DNA from: Paracoccaceae bacterium
Lineage (GTDB): Bacteria > Pseudomonadota > Alphaproteobacteria > Rhodobacterales > Rhodobacteraceae
Reading direction: 5' to 3'
Assembly (NCBI GenBank): GCA_006226775.1
Contig: SBGD01000048.1
Span: 1-64,000, forward strand
DNA length: 64,000 bases
In this document: one piece after another, positions 18,635 through 27,571 of the stretch
Numbering within the stretch: the stretch's first letter is position 1
Layout of the letters: every line of letters starts with the position of its first letter
Program-made: the position numbers and the translations under genes
Notes under the pieces: model-generated
The model's input: the letters and a program-made list of their open reading frames with translations, nothing else
Told to the model about the DNA's origin: nothing
Databases searched by the model: none

Positions 18635-19558
18635 ATGCAAATCTACCTGCCCATAGCCGAGGTTTCGGTGAATGCGATCCTGCTTCTGGGCTTGGGCGGA
18701 ATCGTCGGGCTCTTGTCCGGCATGTTCGGCGTCGGCGGCGGCTTTCTGATCACGCCGCTTTTGTTCTTCATCGGCATACCGCCGGCGGTTGCGGTGGCGA
18801 CCTCGGCCAACCAGATCGTCGCCTCGTCCTTTTCCGGCCTGCTGGCGCATCTCAAGCGCAAGACCGTCGATCTCAAGATGGGCCTGGTGCTGCTGGTCGG
18901 CGGGCTGATCGGCGCGGGCCTGGGCGTCATCGTCTTCAACTACCTGCGCGCGCTGGGCCAGGTCGACCTGCTGGTGCGGCTGTGCTACGTGGTCTTTCTG
19001 GGCATCGTCGGCGCGCTGATGTTCGTCGAGGGCCTGCGCGCCTGGCAACGCGCGCGCCGCGCCGGAGGCACCCCCCCGGCGAAACGCAAGTACCGCGGCT
19101 GGGTCACCGCGCTGCCGCTGAAGATGCGGTTCCGCACCTCGGGGCTTTACATCTCGGTGATCCCGCCGGTGCTGGTGGGCTTCGCGGTGGGGCTTCTGGC
19201 GGCGATCATGGGCGTCGGCGGCGGCTTCATCATGGTGCCGGCGATGATCTATATCCTGCACATGCCCACCAAGGTGGTGATCGGCACCTCGCTGTTCCAG
19301 ATCATCTTCGTCGCCGCCTTCACCACCCTGCTGCACGCCATCACCAACCATACCGTCGACATGGCGCTGGCGCTGTTTCTGCTGGTCGGCGGCGTGATCG
19401 GGGCGCAGTTCGGCACCCGCATCGGCCTCAAGATGAAGGCCGAACAGGTGCGCCTCCTGCTGGCGCTCCTGGTGCTGGTGGTCTGCGGCAAGCTGGCGCT
19501 GGAACTGCTGTTGCGCCCGTCGGAGCTTTATTCCATCGCCGATCCGGGGGGCTTGTGA
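18635..19558 (+). CDS. TauE/SafE-family sulfite/organosulfur anion exporter
   Basis: 307 residues with about eight membrane helices. The internal repeat of the family is clear: GLLSGMFGVGGGFLITPLL near residue 23 and LLAAIMGVGGGFIMVPAMI near 188. Related proteins export sulfite, sulfoacetate or similar anions. Its stop overlaps the start of the next gene, a TIGR02186 protein that accompanies this type of transporter in alphaproteobacteria. The substrate is not known. Confidence 0.9.
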   Translation: MQIYLPIAEVSVNAILLLGLGGIVGLLSGMFGVGGGFLITPLLFFIGIPPAVAVATSANQIVASSFSGLLAHLKRKTVDLKMGLVLLVGGLIGAGLGVIVFNYLRALGQVDLLVRLCYVVFLGIVGALMFVEGLRAWQRARRAGGTPPAKRKYRGWVTALPLKMRFRTSGLYISVIPPVLVGFAVGLLAAIMGVGGGFIMVPAMIYILHMPTKVVIGTSLFQIIFVAAFTTLLHAITNHTVDMALALFLLVGGVIGAQFGTRIGLKMKAEQVRLLLALLVLVVCGKLALELLLRPSELYSIADPGGL

Positions 19559-20319
19559 TGCGGCGGCTGCTGGCGGGTCTGGCATTCCTCGTCCTGCCGC
19601 TGATGGCCGAGGCCCAGCCTTCGGTGGTCGAGGAGGACGTGGTGCTCGGCCTGTCGCACAGCCGGGTGCGGATCACCACCAATTTCGACGGGTCCGAGAT
19701 CCTGATCTTCGGCGCGATCCGGCGCGAGGCGCCGATGCCCGAGAGCGAGCTTGACGTGATCATCGCCGTGGCCGGCCCCTCCAACCCGGTGGTGGTGCGC
19801 AAGAAGGCGCGGCACTGGGGCATCTGGATCAATACCGAGTCGGCCGAGATCCGTTCCGCCCCCTCGCTCTATGCCGTGGCCAGTTCCGCGCCGCTGTCCG
19901 AGATCCTGTCGGAACAGACCGACACGATCTACCGGATCACCGCGCCGCGCGCGGTCTGGACCCTGGGGTCCGAGAAGGAATTCGCCGAGGCCGTGCTGCG
20001 CATCCGCCAGAACCAGGGGCTTTACACCCTCAAGGAATCCAGCGTCGAAGTGACCGAACAGACGCTGTTTCGCACCTCGGTCTCGATGCCGGCCAACCTG
20101 ACCGAGGGCGCCTATCGCACCCGGGTCTTCCTGCTGCGCGACCAGCAGGTGGTGTCGGATTTCGAGACCGTGATCGACGTGCACAAGGTCGGGCTGGAAC
20201 GCTACCTCTTCAACCTCTCGCGCGAGCACTCGCTGGCCTATGGCATCCTGGCCCTGGTCATCGCCATTGCCGCGGGCTGGGGCGCCTCGGCGGCGTTCCG
20301 GATGTTGAGCCGGGCGTGA
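19558..20319 (+). CDS. TIGR02186-family membrane-anchored periplasmic protein
   Basis: 253 residues. A signal peptide covers about residues 1-20 and a single C-terminal helix (SLAYGILALVIAIAAGWGA) anchors it. The domain between (VVEEDVVLGLSHSRVRITTNF onward, GSEILIFGAIRREAP) is the uncharacterised TIGR02186 family. The ATG overlaps the TauE stop, so the two are translationally coupled and probably function together at the inner membrane. The role, perhaps substrate delivery or gating, is unknown. Confidence 0.85.
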   Translation: MRRLLAGLAFLVLPLMAEAQPSVVEEDVVLGLSHSRVRITTNFDGSEILIFGAIRREAPMPESELDVIIAVAGPSNPVVVRKKARHWGIWINTESAEIRSAPSLYAVASSAPLSEILSEQTDTIYRITAPRAVWTLGSEKEFAEAVLRIRQNQGLYTLKESSVEVTEQTLFRTSVSMPANLTEGAYRTRVFLLRDQQVVSDFETVIDVHKVGLERYLFNLSREHSLAYGILALVIAIAAGWGASAAFRMLSRA

Positions 20320-20322
20320 CGG

Positions 20323-20368
20323 GGGGCTGATCTGTCGACAGATCAGCCCCGATCCATCGATGGATCGG
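20323..20368. terminator. Double-palindrome element between convergent genes (copy A)
   Basis: A perfect 28-base palindrome (20323-20350, centre CTGTC|GACAG) is followed by the 20-base palindrome CCGATCCATCGATGGATCGG (20349-20368). The element fills the 57-base gap between the TIGR02186 gene and the MotB-like gene, which converge. Copy B at 49297-49339 is closely related and copy C at 47314-47374 has the same layout. A bidirectional terminator or pause element is the simplest reading. Confidence 0.6.
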
Positions 20369-20376
20369 CCCCGCGC

Positions 20377-23019
20377 CTATTTCTCGGTCAGCTTCAACTC
20401 GATCCGCCGGTTGCGCGCCCGCGCCTCGGCGGTATTGGCCGGGTCGATCGGCGTGTACTGCCCAAAACCGTTGGCCGCCAGCCGCTCGGGGTCGATGCCG
20501 AGGAAGTTGATCATGTAGCGCACCACCGAGAGCGCGCGCGCCTGGCTCAACTCCCAATTGTCGGCAAAGAGGTCCGAGCCCACCACCGGCACGTTGTCGG
20601 TATGGCCGTCGACACGGATCACCCAGTCGATCTCGTCGGGGATGTCGTCGGCCACGGTGCGCAGGATATTGGCGACCTTGGCGATCTCGGCCCGACCCTC
20701 GCGCGAGAGTTCCGCCTGGCCGGACTCGAAGAGCACCGAGGAGGAAAAGACGAAGCGGTCGCCCTCGATCCGCACGCCTTCCTGGTCGCCGATCAACTCG
20801 CGCATCCGGCCGAAGAATTCCGAGCGGTATTTCTCGAGGTCCCGGGCCTCTTCCTCCAGCCGCGCCGCGCGTTCCGCCAGAAGTGCGGCATTGCGCGCCT
20901 CGGTCTCGGCGCGGCGCTTTTCCTCCAGCGCCTTTTGCGCCAGCGCGGTATTGAGGTCGGATCCGAGGTTCTCGATCTGGATCGATTGCGCGGCGTCGCG
21001 TTCCTTGAGATCGTCGAGCAGCGCCTGCAACTCGCCCAGTTGCGTGCGCAGCGCGCCGACCTGCTGGTTGAGCACCTGCGCGCGGCGCTGCGCGGCGGTG
21101 GAAACCTCGGTCTGCTGGGCCAGTTCCTGCCGCGCCGCCGCCAGAAGCGCCTCGCGGTTGGCGGTTTCGGCGCGGCTGGCGACAACATCGGCCTGCGCCG
21201 CCTTGGCCGCTTGCTCGGCGGCCAGTTTCAGCGCCAGCGCCTCGGCCAGGTCCTTGCGGATATCGGCGGCCTCGGTCTCGGCCTTGAGCGTGGCGGAGAG
21301 CGCGGCGGAGAGCTGGTCGCGCAGGCTGGTCTCGCCGGTCTCGGTCTCGTTCAGCGTGGCGCGCAGGTTGGCCAGTTGCTGCTCCAGCGACACGGTGGTT
21401 TGCTGCGCCGCGGCCAGTTGCCCGCCCAGCGCGCGGGCGTTTTCCTCGGCGGCCAGCCGGGCGGCCAGCGCCTCGGCGAGCTTTTCCTCCAGCGTCCGGC
21501 TCTCGGCGCGCGCATCGCCCAGCCGGGCCTCGGTCTCTTCGAGGTCGGCCAGGGCGCGGGCGCGCGCCTGATCCGCGGCGACCTTGGCGGCCAGCGCCTC
21601 GGCCAGGTCGTCCTCGACCCCGCGCAGATCGGATTGCGCCGCCAGCGCGCGGGTCAGTTCCTCTTCCAGCGTCGCCTGCCGTTCCAGCGCCACGGCGCGC
21701 GCCTGCACGGCATTGCGCGCGCTGCGCTGGGCCGAGAGCTTGTCGGCCAGCGCCTGCGCCAGTTGCGTCTCGAGCGCGCCCTTCTCGGCCTCGCTGCTGT
21801 CGCGCAGCGCGCTCAGCGCCTGCTGCAATTCGCCGATCCGGGCCGACTGGTCCTGGCTGTCGAGCAGCGCCGAGGCCAGTTGCGCCTCCAGCGCCGAGAG
21901 CCGCGAGGTGGTCTTTTCATCCTCCGACAGCGCGGTCTGCAGATCGGCGCGCAGCGCGGCATTGCGCTGCTCGGCATCCTCCTGCGCCAGCAGCGCCGCG
22001 GCAAGCCGGGCCTTGAGCGCATCGGCCTCCTGGGTCGTTTCCGCCAGCGCCTGGCCGGTCTCGCCCAGCCGGGTTTCTGCCGCCTCCTGCGCCAGAAGTG
22101 CTGCGGCGAGACGCGCGTCGAGATCGCGCTCCGCCGCCTGCGCCGCGGCAAGCATGTCCAGCGTCTCCTCGGCCTCGCGGCGCTGGTCCTCCAGCGCCAT
22201 GGTCATCGCGGTCAGTTCGGCATCCGCGGTCTTGAGCCTTTCGCGCAGCGCGGCGGCGGCGGCGGAGTCGGCCAGCCGCCGGGCCTCCTCTTCGGACAGG
22301 CGGTTTTCCAGCGCGGTCAGTTGCGTGGCAAACCCCTCCTCGGCATCGGCCTGTTCGGCGCGGATCTGGGCCACCAGCGCCTCCAGCGCCTCGGCCTGGG
22401 CGGCGGCGAGGCGGGCGGCCTCGGTCTCGGCGTCGATCTCGTCGCGGGCCTGGGCCAGCGCGAGTTGCAGCGCCTCCTGCTCCGACATCAGCGCGGTTTC
22501 GCGCTCTTCCAGAGCGCCGATCCGCGCGGTGGCCTCGGCCCGGTCGGCCAGAAGCGCGGCGACCCGGTCCTCGAAACCGGCGATCCGCGCGCGGGCCTCG
22601 CCCAGCGCGGTGTCGCGCGCGGCAAGGTCGGTCTCCAGCGCCGCGATCTGCGCATCGGCCTGGCCCAGCGCGGCATCGCGTGCCGCCATCCCGTCCTCGA
22701 GCGTGGCGATCCGCGCCGCCTGGGCCTCGGCCTGCTTGCGGGCATCGCCCAGGGTCGAGACCAGGGTGCCGACCTCGCTTTCCAGCGCGGCACTCTTTTC
22801 GCGTTCCAGCCCCAGCGCCGCGGCCAGCGCGGCGATCTCCGAGCCCAGCGCGTCAAGCTGGCTTTCCTGCCCGGTAATGGTCTCGCGCAGGGTGAACTGG
22901 ACCACCATGAAGATGGTCAGCACGAACATCAGCACCAGCAGCAGCCCGGTCATCGCGTCGACGAAGCCGGGCCAGATGCTGGCCTGGAACCTCTGTCCGG
23001 TACGGCGAGAGAGCGCCAT
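20377..23019 (-). CDS. MotB/OmpA-like protein with a very long coiled coil
   Basis: 880 residues. One N-terminal membrane helix (about 18-44) contains WPGFVDAMTGLLLVLMF, with an aspartate placed like the proton-path Asp of MotB. Residues about 50-725 are nearly uninterrupted alanine/glutamate-rich coiled coil. The last ~130 residues are an OmpA-like peptidoglycan-binding domain (VLFESGQAELSREG, RVDGHTDNVPV, NWELSQARALSVVRYM, then ARARNRRIELKL). It is translated from the same transcript as the MotA/ExbB-like gene, 3 bases downstream of it. The pair looks like an ion-driven stator-type complex of unknown function, not flagellar MotB. Confidence 0.85.
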   Translation of the reverse strand: MALSRRTGQRFQASIWPGFVDAMTGLLLVLMFVLTIFMVVQFTLRETITGQESQLDALGSEIAALAAALGLEREKSAALESEVGTLVSTLGDARKQAEAQAARIATLEDGMAARDAALGQADAQIAALETDLAARDTALGEARARIAGFEDRVAALLADRAEATARIGALEERETALMSEQEALQLALAQARDEIDAETEAARLAAAQAEALEALVAQIRAEQADAEEGFATQLTALENRLSEEEARRLADSAAAAALRERLKTADAELTAMTMALEDQRREAEETLDMLAAAQAAERDLDARLAAALLAQEAAETRLGETGQALAETTQEADALKARLAAALLAQEDAEQRNAALRADLQTALSEDEKTTSRLSALEAQLASALLDSQDQSARIGELQQALSALRDSSEAEKGALETQLAQALADKLSAQRSARNAVQARAVALERQATLEEELTRALAAQSDLRGVEDDLAEALAAKVAADQARARALADLEETEARLGDARAESRTLEEKLAEALAARLAAEENARALGGQLAAAQQTTVSLEQQLANLRATLNETETGETSLRDQLSAALSATLKAETEAADIRKDLAEALALKLAAEQAAKAAQADVVASRAETANREALLAAARQELAQQTEVSTAAQRRAQVLNQQVGALRTQLGELQALLDDLKERDAAQSIQIENLGSDLNTALAQKALEEKRRAETEARNAALLAERAARLEEEARDLEKYRSEFFGRMRELIGDQEGVRIEGDRFVFSSSVLFESGQAELSREGRAEIAKVANILRTVADDIPDEIDWVIRVDGHTDNVPVVGSDLFADNWELSQARALSVVRYMINFLGIDPERLAANGFGQYTPIDPANTAEARARNRRIELKLTEK

Positions 23020-23022
23020 GGC

Positions 23023-24273
23023 TTATCCCTCCTGTTCGGGGGTTTCCAGACTGGGCGGTCGCTGGTTGCGCCGGCTGCGCGCCGAGGGCGCCGAGGCGAT
23101 GGTCAATTGCCGCGCGGCGGTGTTCAGCGCGCGGGTCAGCTGCGCCAGGTCGGTGCGCAACTCGGCCATGCTCTCCTGCCGGCCGGCGGACATTTCCTCG
23201 AGGATGCGCAGCATCTGCACGTCGATCGAGCGCAGGCGCATCCGGCTTTCGGCATCGATCCCGCTGTCGCTGTCCTGGCCCGCGCGGTGTTCCAGCGCGT
23301 CGATCAGCCTTTCCTGGCCCTCGGCCAGCCGGGTCAGCGCCATGGTCGGCGCCGCCTGCGCCTCGAGCCGTTCGGTCATGCGTTCCACGCTGTCGGCCAG
23401 CACCGAGAGCTTGTCATCCACCTCGGCCCGGCTGATGTCGGACTGGGTGAACATCTGCTGCAACTGCTCCATCTGCTCGGACATGTGATCGACCACCGCG
23501 ACCAGAAGCTGCTGGTCGGAATTGCCCTCGCCCTCGCCCGAGCCGGCATAGCCCAGCCGGGTGATCGACGAGAGCCATTCCTCGAGCTCGCGGTAAAAGC
23601 GGTTCTGGCCGTGCCCGGCGAAAAGCTCCAGCAGCCCCACCACCAGCGACCCGGCCAGGCCCAGCAGCGAGGAGGCAAAGGCGGTGCCCATGCCGCCCAG
23701 CTGCGCCTGAAGCCCCAGTTGCAGGCGTTCAAAGACCTGCCCCGCGGTCTCGCCTGCCCGCGGCGTCAGCGAGCGGATGGTCTCGACCAGCGCCGGCACC
23801 GTGGTGGCCAGCCCGTAGAAGGTGCCCAGAAGGCCCAGGAAGATCAGCAGCGAGACGATGTAGCGGGTGATCTCGCGCGCCTCGTCGATGCGCTGGCCGA
23901 CCGAGTCGAGGATCGAGCGCGACGAGGTGGCCGAGATCTGCATCCGCTTGCCCCGCGCCCGCATCAGCGTGGCCAAGGGCGCCAGCAGCCGCGGCGCCTT
24001 GTGCCCGGCGTCGCGCTCGGCCACGAAGCTTTCGATCCAGCGCACCGAGCCGATCAGCTGCACCACCTGGAAGAAGGTCGCCAGCACGCCGATCACGAAG
24101 ACCAGCACGATGAAGCCGTTGAGATAGGGGTTCGAGGCAAAGACCGGCAGCACCCGCGGCAGCGCCAGGAACAGGCCCGCGCCGACCAGTCCCAGCACGG
24201 TGACCATGAACAGCACCTGCCGCACGGGTTGGGAGAATTTCGGCGCGGCCTCGCGGTCCGGCTTGTCCACCAT
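23023..24273 (-). CDS. MotA/TolQ/ExbB-like membrane protein, partner of the coiled-coil MotB-like protein
   Basis: 416 residues with four membrane helices (about 19-43, 50-75, 136-160 and 200-222). The last two, in LIFLGLLGTFYGLATTVPAL and GMGTAFASSLLGLAGSLVVG, are the conserved MotA/TolQ/ExbB channel helices. The C-terminal ~170 residues are cytoplasmic and helical (HMSEQMEQLQQMF onward). It should assemble as a multimer around the helix of the downstream protein and use the ion gradient. The ATG at 24273 is followed by a basic cytoplasmic N terminus. Not recognisable as Tol-Pal or flagellar motor by context. Confidence 0.85.
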   Translation of the reverse strand: MVDKPDREAAPKFSQPVRQVLFMVTVLGLVGAGLFLALPRVLPVFASNPYLNGFIVLVFVIGVLATFFQVVQLIGSVRWIESFVAERDAGHKAPRLLAPLATLMRARGKRMQISATSSRSILDSVGQRIDEAREITRYIVSLLIFLGLLGTFYGLATTVPALVETIRSLTPRAGETAGQVFERLQLGLQAQLGGMGTAFASSLLGLAGSLVVGLLELFAGHGQNRFYRELEEWLSSITRLGYAGSGEGEGNSDQQLLVAVVDHMSEQMEQLQQMFTQSDISRAEVDDKLSVLADSVERMTERLEAQAAPTMALTRLAEGQERLIDALEHRAGQDSDSGIDAESRMRLRSIDVQMLRILEEMSAGRQESMAELRTDLAQLTRALNTAARQLTIASAPSARSRRNQRPPSLETPEQEG

Positions 24274-24342
24274 AAGGGACCATTCCTGACATCAGCTAAA
24301 TACGTCGGGACTCTAGGAAGGATTGCCGGTCAAGCCAAGGAC

Positions 24343-24873
24343 TTATCGGCAAATGTCACGAACCCGGTCGGCCAACCATTGCAAATCCGCATCCTCGATT
24401 CCCAATTCGCTCAGATGCGCGGCGGTGTTCCACAGGTACTCGGTATTGGGCCCGCGCCCGCCCACCGCGCGGGCAATGATCCGGGCCTGATCTTCCAGCG
24501 GCAGCCCGCGGCAATATTGCCAGTGATCGGCGTTGATCACATAGGCCAGCGCCTCGACCCGGCGGCCATCCTCGAGCCCCAGCATGACGTGCCGCTCGAC
24601 ATAGGCCGAGGAGACAAGCTCGCGCTCGCGCAGGTAGGCCAGGGTTTCGTCCTCGCTGCCCGGCTCGGCGCGCAGGGCCACCCCGTCGCAGACCGCGCCC
24701 GGCGCCTCGTCCAGCGCCAGCACCAGGCCGGGCTCTTCCTCTGTGCCGCGGTGGTGGATCGAATGCATGCAGAAGCTGCGGTGGTAATGCTCGAGCGAGG
24801 CCAGCCGCTGCTCGGCCACCGCGAAGCCGGGATTCCACAGCAGCGATCCGTAACCGAATACCCAGAGTGCCAT
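24343..24873 (-). CDS. ChaC-like gamma-glutamylcyclotransferase
   Basis: 176 residues. The family start VFGYGSLLWNPGF (substrate-binding loop) is at residue 5, followed by RSFCMHSIHHRGTEEEPGLVLAL with the acidic catalytic region, and GPNTEYLWNTAAHLSELG near the end. ChaC enzymes cleave glutathione to 5-oxoproline and Cys-Gly in the cytoplasm. The start at 24873 begins the conserved domain; the much longer open frame upstream is antisense to the DUF2125 gene. It diverges from that gene at 24946. Confidence 0.92.
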   Translation of the reverse strand: MALWVFGYGSLLWNPGFAVAEQRLASLEHYHRSFCMHSIHHRGTEEEPGLVLALDEAPGAVCDGVALRAEPGSEDETLAYLRERELVSSAYVERHVMLGLEDGRRVEALAYVINADHWQYCRGLPLEDQARIIARAVGGRGPNTEYLWNTAAHLSELGIEDADLQWLADRVRDICR

Positions 24874-24945
24874 CGTGCTTTTCCTTTCTGCCCCTGCGAT
24901 GTACTGCAAGGCCGCAACCGGGGAAACCCCGCAGGAGCGCCGGAC

Positions 24946-25929
24946 ATGATGAAACGCCTCGCCTTCGTGATCCTCCTGGCCGGCCTGGCCTGGTCGGGCC
25001 ATTGGCTCTGGGGGTGGTACAGCCTGTCGACCGCCTACGAGGGCTGGTTCGCCGAACGCCGCGCCAAGGGCTGGCAGGCCGACTATGCCGACATGGCGAT
25101 CCGCGGCTTTCCCAACCGCCATGACACCACCTGGACCGAGCTGCGCCTGACCGACCCCGAGAGCGGCATCGGCTGGCGCGCGCCCTTCTTTCAGCTGTTC
25201 CTGCTCAGCTACAACCGCCATCACGCCATCGCCGCCTGGCCCGACCGCCAGCTGATCCTCACCCCCGAGGGCGAGATCGAAGTAACCAGCGACAGCCTGC
25301 AGGCCAGCGTCATCACCTCCGGCGCGGAGCACGCCCTGGAGCGCGCCAACTTCGCCGCCGATGTCCTGAACCTGACCCGCGGCGAGAGCACCACCGCGCT
25401 GGCCCGGCTGCGCGCCGGCGTGCAGCGCGGCGAGGGCGCGGCCTATGACCTCGCGCTCTCGGTGGAGGGGTTGGCGCTGCCCGCCGCCCTGCTGCGCGCC
25501 ACCGGCGGCGCCCTGCCCGAGACCTTCCACGAGGCCCGGCTGCAGGCGCAGGTCACCTTCGATGCCCCCTGGACCCTGGGTGCGGCCAAGACCCGGCCGC
25601 AGCCGCGAAGCCTCGACCTGACGCGGGCCGAGCTGGCCTGGGGCCCGATGGCGCTGCGCCTGGCCGGCGATCTTGCTATCGACGCCGCGGGGCGGGCCAC
25701 GGGCGAGGTCCATCTGCAGGCCAGGAACTGGCAGGAGATGCTGGCGGTGGCGCGCGCCTCGGGCCGGGTTTCCGCCCTGGCGCTCGACGGGCTGGAGGCG
25801 ACGCTCGGGCTGATGGCGCAGTTCTCCGGCAGCCCAACCTCGCTGGACGTGACGCTGACGCTGGACGACGGCCAGATGCGCCTCGGCCCGCTGCCCCTGG
25901 GCGCGGCCCCGCGGCTGGTCTTGCCCTGA
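24946..25929 (+). CDS. DUF2125 protein, membrane-anchored or exported
   Basis: 327 residues. An N-terminal hydrophobic segment (about residues 3-22, LAFVILLAGLAWSGHWLWGW) is a signal anchor or signal peptide. The remainder is the alphaproteobacterial DUF2125 domain, predicted periplasmic and beta-rich, with AIRGFPNRHDTTWTEL and LTLDDGQMRLGPLPLG as recognisable stretches. The function of the family is unknown. GGAG (24933-24936) precedes ATG 24946; ATG 24949 is an equal alternative. A long palindromic repeat follows the stop. Confidence 0.82.
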   Translation: MMKRLAFVILLAGLAWSGHWLWGWYSLSTAYEGWFAERRAKGWQADYADMAIRGFPNRHDTTWTELRLTDPESGIGWRAPFFQLFLLSYNRHHAIAAWPDRQLILTPEGEIEVTSDSLQASVITSGAEHALERANFAADVLNLTRGESTTALARLRAGVQRGEGAAYDLALSVEGLALPAALLRATGGALPETFHEARLQAQVTFDAPWTLGAAKTRPQPRSLDLTRAELAWGPMALRLAGDLAIDAAGRATGEVHLQARNWQEMLAVARASGRVSALALDGLEATLGLMAQFSGSPTSLDVTLTLDDGQMRLGPLPLGAAPRLVLP

Positions 25930-25946
25930 CACGGGGCCCCATCGCA

Positions 25947-26022
25947 CCGCAGTCCCGGACTTGATCCGGGACCTCACCTGTCCCGTCTGCCATGAGGTCC
26001 CGGATCAAGTCCGGGACTGCGG
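25947..26022. repeat. GTCCCGG palindromic repeat, copy 1
   Basis: Two perfect 30-base inverted arms (25947-25976 and 25993-26022) around a 16-base loop. Each arm contains GTCCCGGA-N5-TCCGGGAC, itself a near palindrome. Similar GTCCCGG elements are, from memory, common in alphaproteobacterial intergenic DNA. This copy lies 18 bases after the DUF2125 gene. Confidence 0.9.
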
Positions 26023-26103
26023 ATCGCGGATCGCCGTTGCAGCGCTCTCTTGCCACTCCCTCTCCCCCTTGCGCCCGGAAGACCCAGCGGCAAGACTGCC
26101 GTC

Positions 26104-27435
26104 ATGACCCATGCCACCGACCGATTGCGAACCGAAATCACCGCCCGGCGCGACGATTTGGTCGCGCTGACCCAGGACCTGATCCGCTTCCCCACGCTGA
26201 ACCCGCCGGGCGCGCAGTACCGCGAGATCTGCGACTACCTCGCCCGACGGCTGGGCAAACGCGGCTTCGACTGCCGGATGATTCGCGCCCAAGGGGCGCC
26301 GGGCGACGGCGACCGCCACCCCCGCTGGAACCTCCTGGCCCGGCGCGAGGGCGCTGTCCCCGGCGACTGCGTGCATTTCAACTCGCACACCGACGTGGTC
26401 GAAGTCGGCCAGGGCTGGAGCACCGATCCCTTCGGCGGCGAGGTCCGCGACGGGCGGGTCTACGGCCGCGGCGCCTGTGACATGAAGGGCGGGCTGGCCA
26501 CCTCGATCATCGCGGCGGAGGTCTTTGTCGACCTTTTCCCGGAGTTCGCCGGCGCCATCGAGATCTCTGCCACCGCGGACGAGGAATCCGGCGGCTACGG
26601 CGGCGTGGCCTACCTCGCCGAACAGGGGGTCTTCGCCCCCGAGCGGGTGCAGCACGTCATCATCCCCGAGCCCCTGAACAAGGACCGCATCTGCCTTGGA
26701 CATCGCGGCGCCTGGTGGGCCGAGATCGAGACCCGGGGCGAGCTCGCCCATGGCGCCATGCCCTTTCTCGGCGATTGCGCGGTGCGCCACATGGGCGCGG
26801 TGATCGAGGCTTTCGAGACCCGGCTCTATCCGGCGATGGCGGCGCGGCGCACCGACATGCCGGTGGTCCCCGAGGGCGCGCGGTCCTCGACCATGAACAT
26901 CAACTCGATCCACGGCGGCGAGGCCGAGCAGGCCGAGGATTACACCGGCCTGCCCGCCTATTGCGTGCCCGACAGTTGCCGCATGGTGATCGACCGGCGC
27001 TACCTGGCCGAGGAAAGCCACGCCAGCGTCTCGGGCGAGTTGCGCGCGCTGCTGGAGGATCTCAAGGCCACGCGGGCGAAGTTCGACTACCGGCTGGAAG
27101 AGCTGAACCACGTCGCCCCCTCGATGACCGACCGCGCCGCGCCGGTGGTCACGGTGGTCGCCGCCGCGATCCGAGAGGTGCTGGGCCGGGCGCCGGAATA
27201 TGTCGCTTCGCCCGGTACTTACGACCAGAAGCACATCGACCGGATCGGGCGGCTGAAGAATTGCATCGCCTATGGGCCGGGCATTCTGGAACTGGCGCAC
27301 AAGCCCGACGAATGGGTCGGGATCGACGACATGACCCAGAGCGCGCAGGTCATGGCGCTGACCTTGGCGGCTTTGTGCCTGGGGAATTCCTTGGGGACAT
27401 TTGGGGGCTCTGCCCCCTCGCCCCCCGGAGTTTGA
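26104..27435 (+). CDS. M20-family ArgE/DapE-type metallo-deacylase
   Basis: 443 residues. Metal-ligand motifs of the di-zinc M20 family are present: HFNSHTDVVEVG, GACDMKGG, ATADEESGG and, near the C terminus, TYDQKHIDR. It resembles acetylornithine deacetylase / succinyl-diaminopimelate desuccinylase but its substrate is not clear from sequence or neighbours. ATG 26104 opens the conserved region. The last residues (about FGGSAPSPPGV) and the stop are encoded inside an intergenic-type repeat (27403-27490), so the native C terminus has probably been replaced or extended. Confidence 0.88.
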   Translation: MTHATDRLRTEITARRDDLVALTQDLIRFPTLNPPGAQYREICDYLARRLGKRGFDCRMIRAQGAPGDGDRHPRWNLLARREGAVPGDCVHFNSHTDVVEVGQGWSTDPFGGEVRDGRVYGRGACDMKGGLATSIIAAEVFVDLFPEFAGAIEISATADEESGGYGGVAYLAEQGVFAPERVQHVIIPEPLNKDRICLGHRGAWWAEIETRGELAHGAMPFLGDCAVRHMGAVIEAFETRLYPAMAARRTDMPVVPEGARSSTMNINSIHGGEAEQAEDYTGLPAYCVPDSCRMVIDRRYLAEESHASVSGELRALLEDLKATRAKFDYRLEELNHVAPSMTDRAAPVVTVVAAAIREVLGRAPEYVASPGTYDQKHIDRIGRLKNCIAYGPGILELAHKPDEWVGIDDMTQSAQVMALTLAALCLGNSLGTFGGSAPSPPGV

Positions 27436-27490
27436 CAGGCAAGATGAAGCAGGGGACGGTCCCAAGCTTCATCTTGCCGAGTAAACTCCC
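27403..27490 (+). repeat. GATGAAG-type 3'-end repeat overlapping the M20 gene
   Basis: GGGGGCTCTGCCCCC, then CCCCCCGGAGTTT, then GGCAAGATGAAGC (27438-27450), which pairs perfectly with GCTTCATCTTGCC (27466-27478); GGAGTTT and AAACTCC extend the stem to about 27427-27489. The left half is translated as the M20 C terminus, whose TGA is at 27433-27435. The copy at 53282-53382 has the same plan. Confidence 0.85.
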
Positions 27491-27571
27491 GCCGGAGGCA
27501 TGAAAGTTCTCTTGGTGAGACCTTCGCGGAAGCGCCGACGTGCGCCACGGGCGAGGGTCGCCGGAAAACCG

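Noticed and set aside
20377-24273. The MotA/MotB-like pair as a Zorya anti-phage system
   Set aside because: No ZorC, ZorD or ZorE-like helicase or nuclease gene is adjacent; neighbours are ChaC and a TIGR02186 protein. The MotB-like protein is also far longer than ZorB.
20602-25929. A very long plus-strand open frame covering the MotAB-like pair
   Set aside because: It is antisense to two genes with clear domains, its translation is low-complexity (QRG/LQR repeats), and only its last 327 codons (from 24946) are the real DUF2125 gene. High GC suppresses stop codons in shadow frames.
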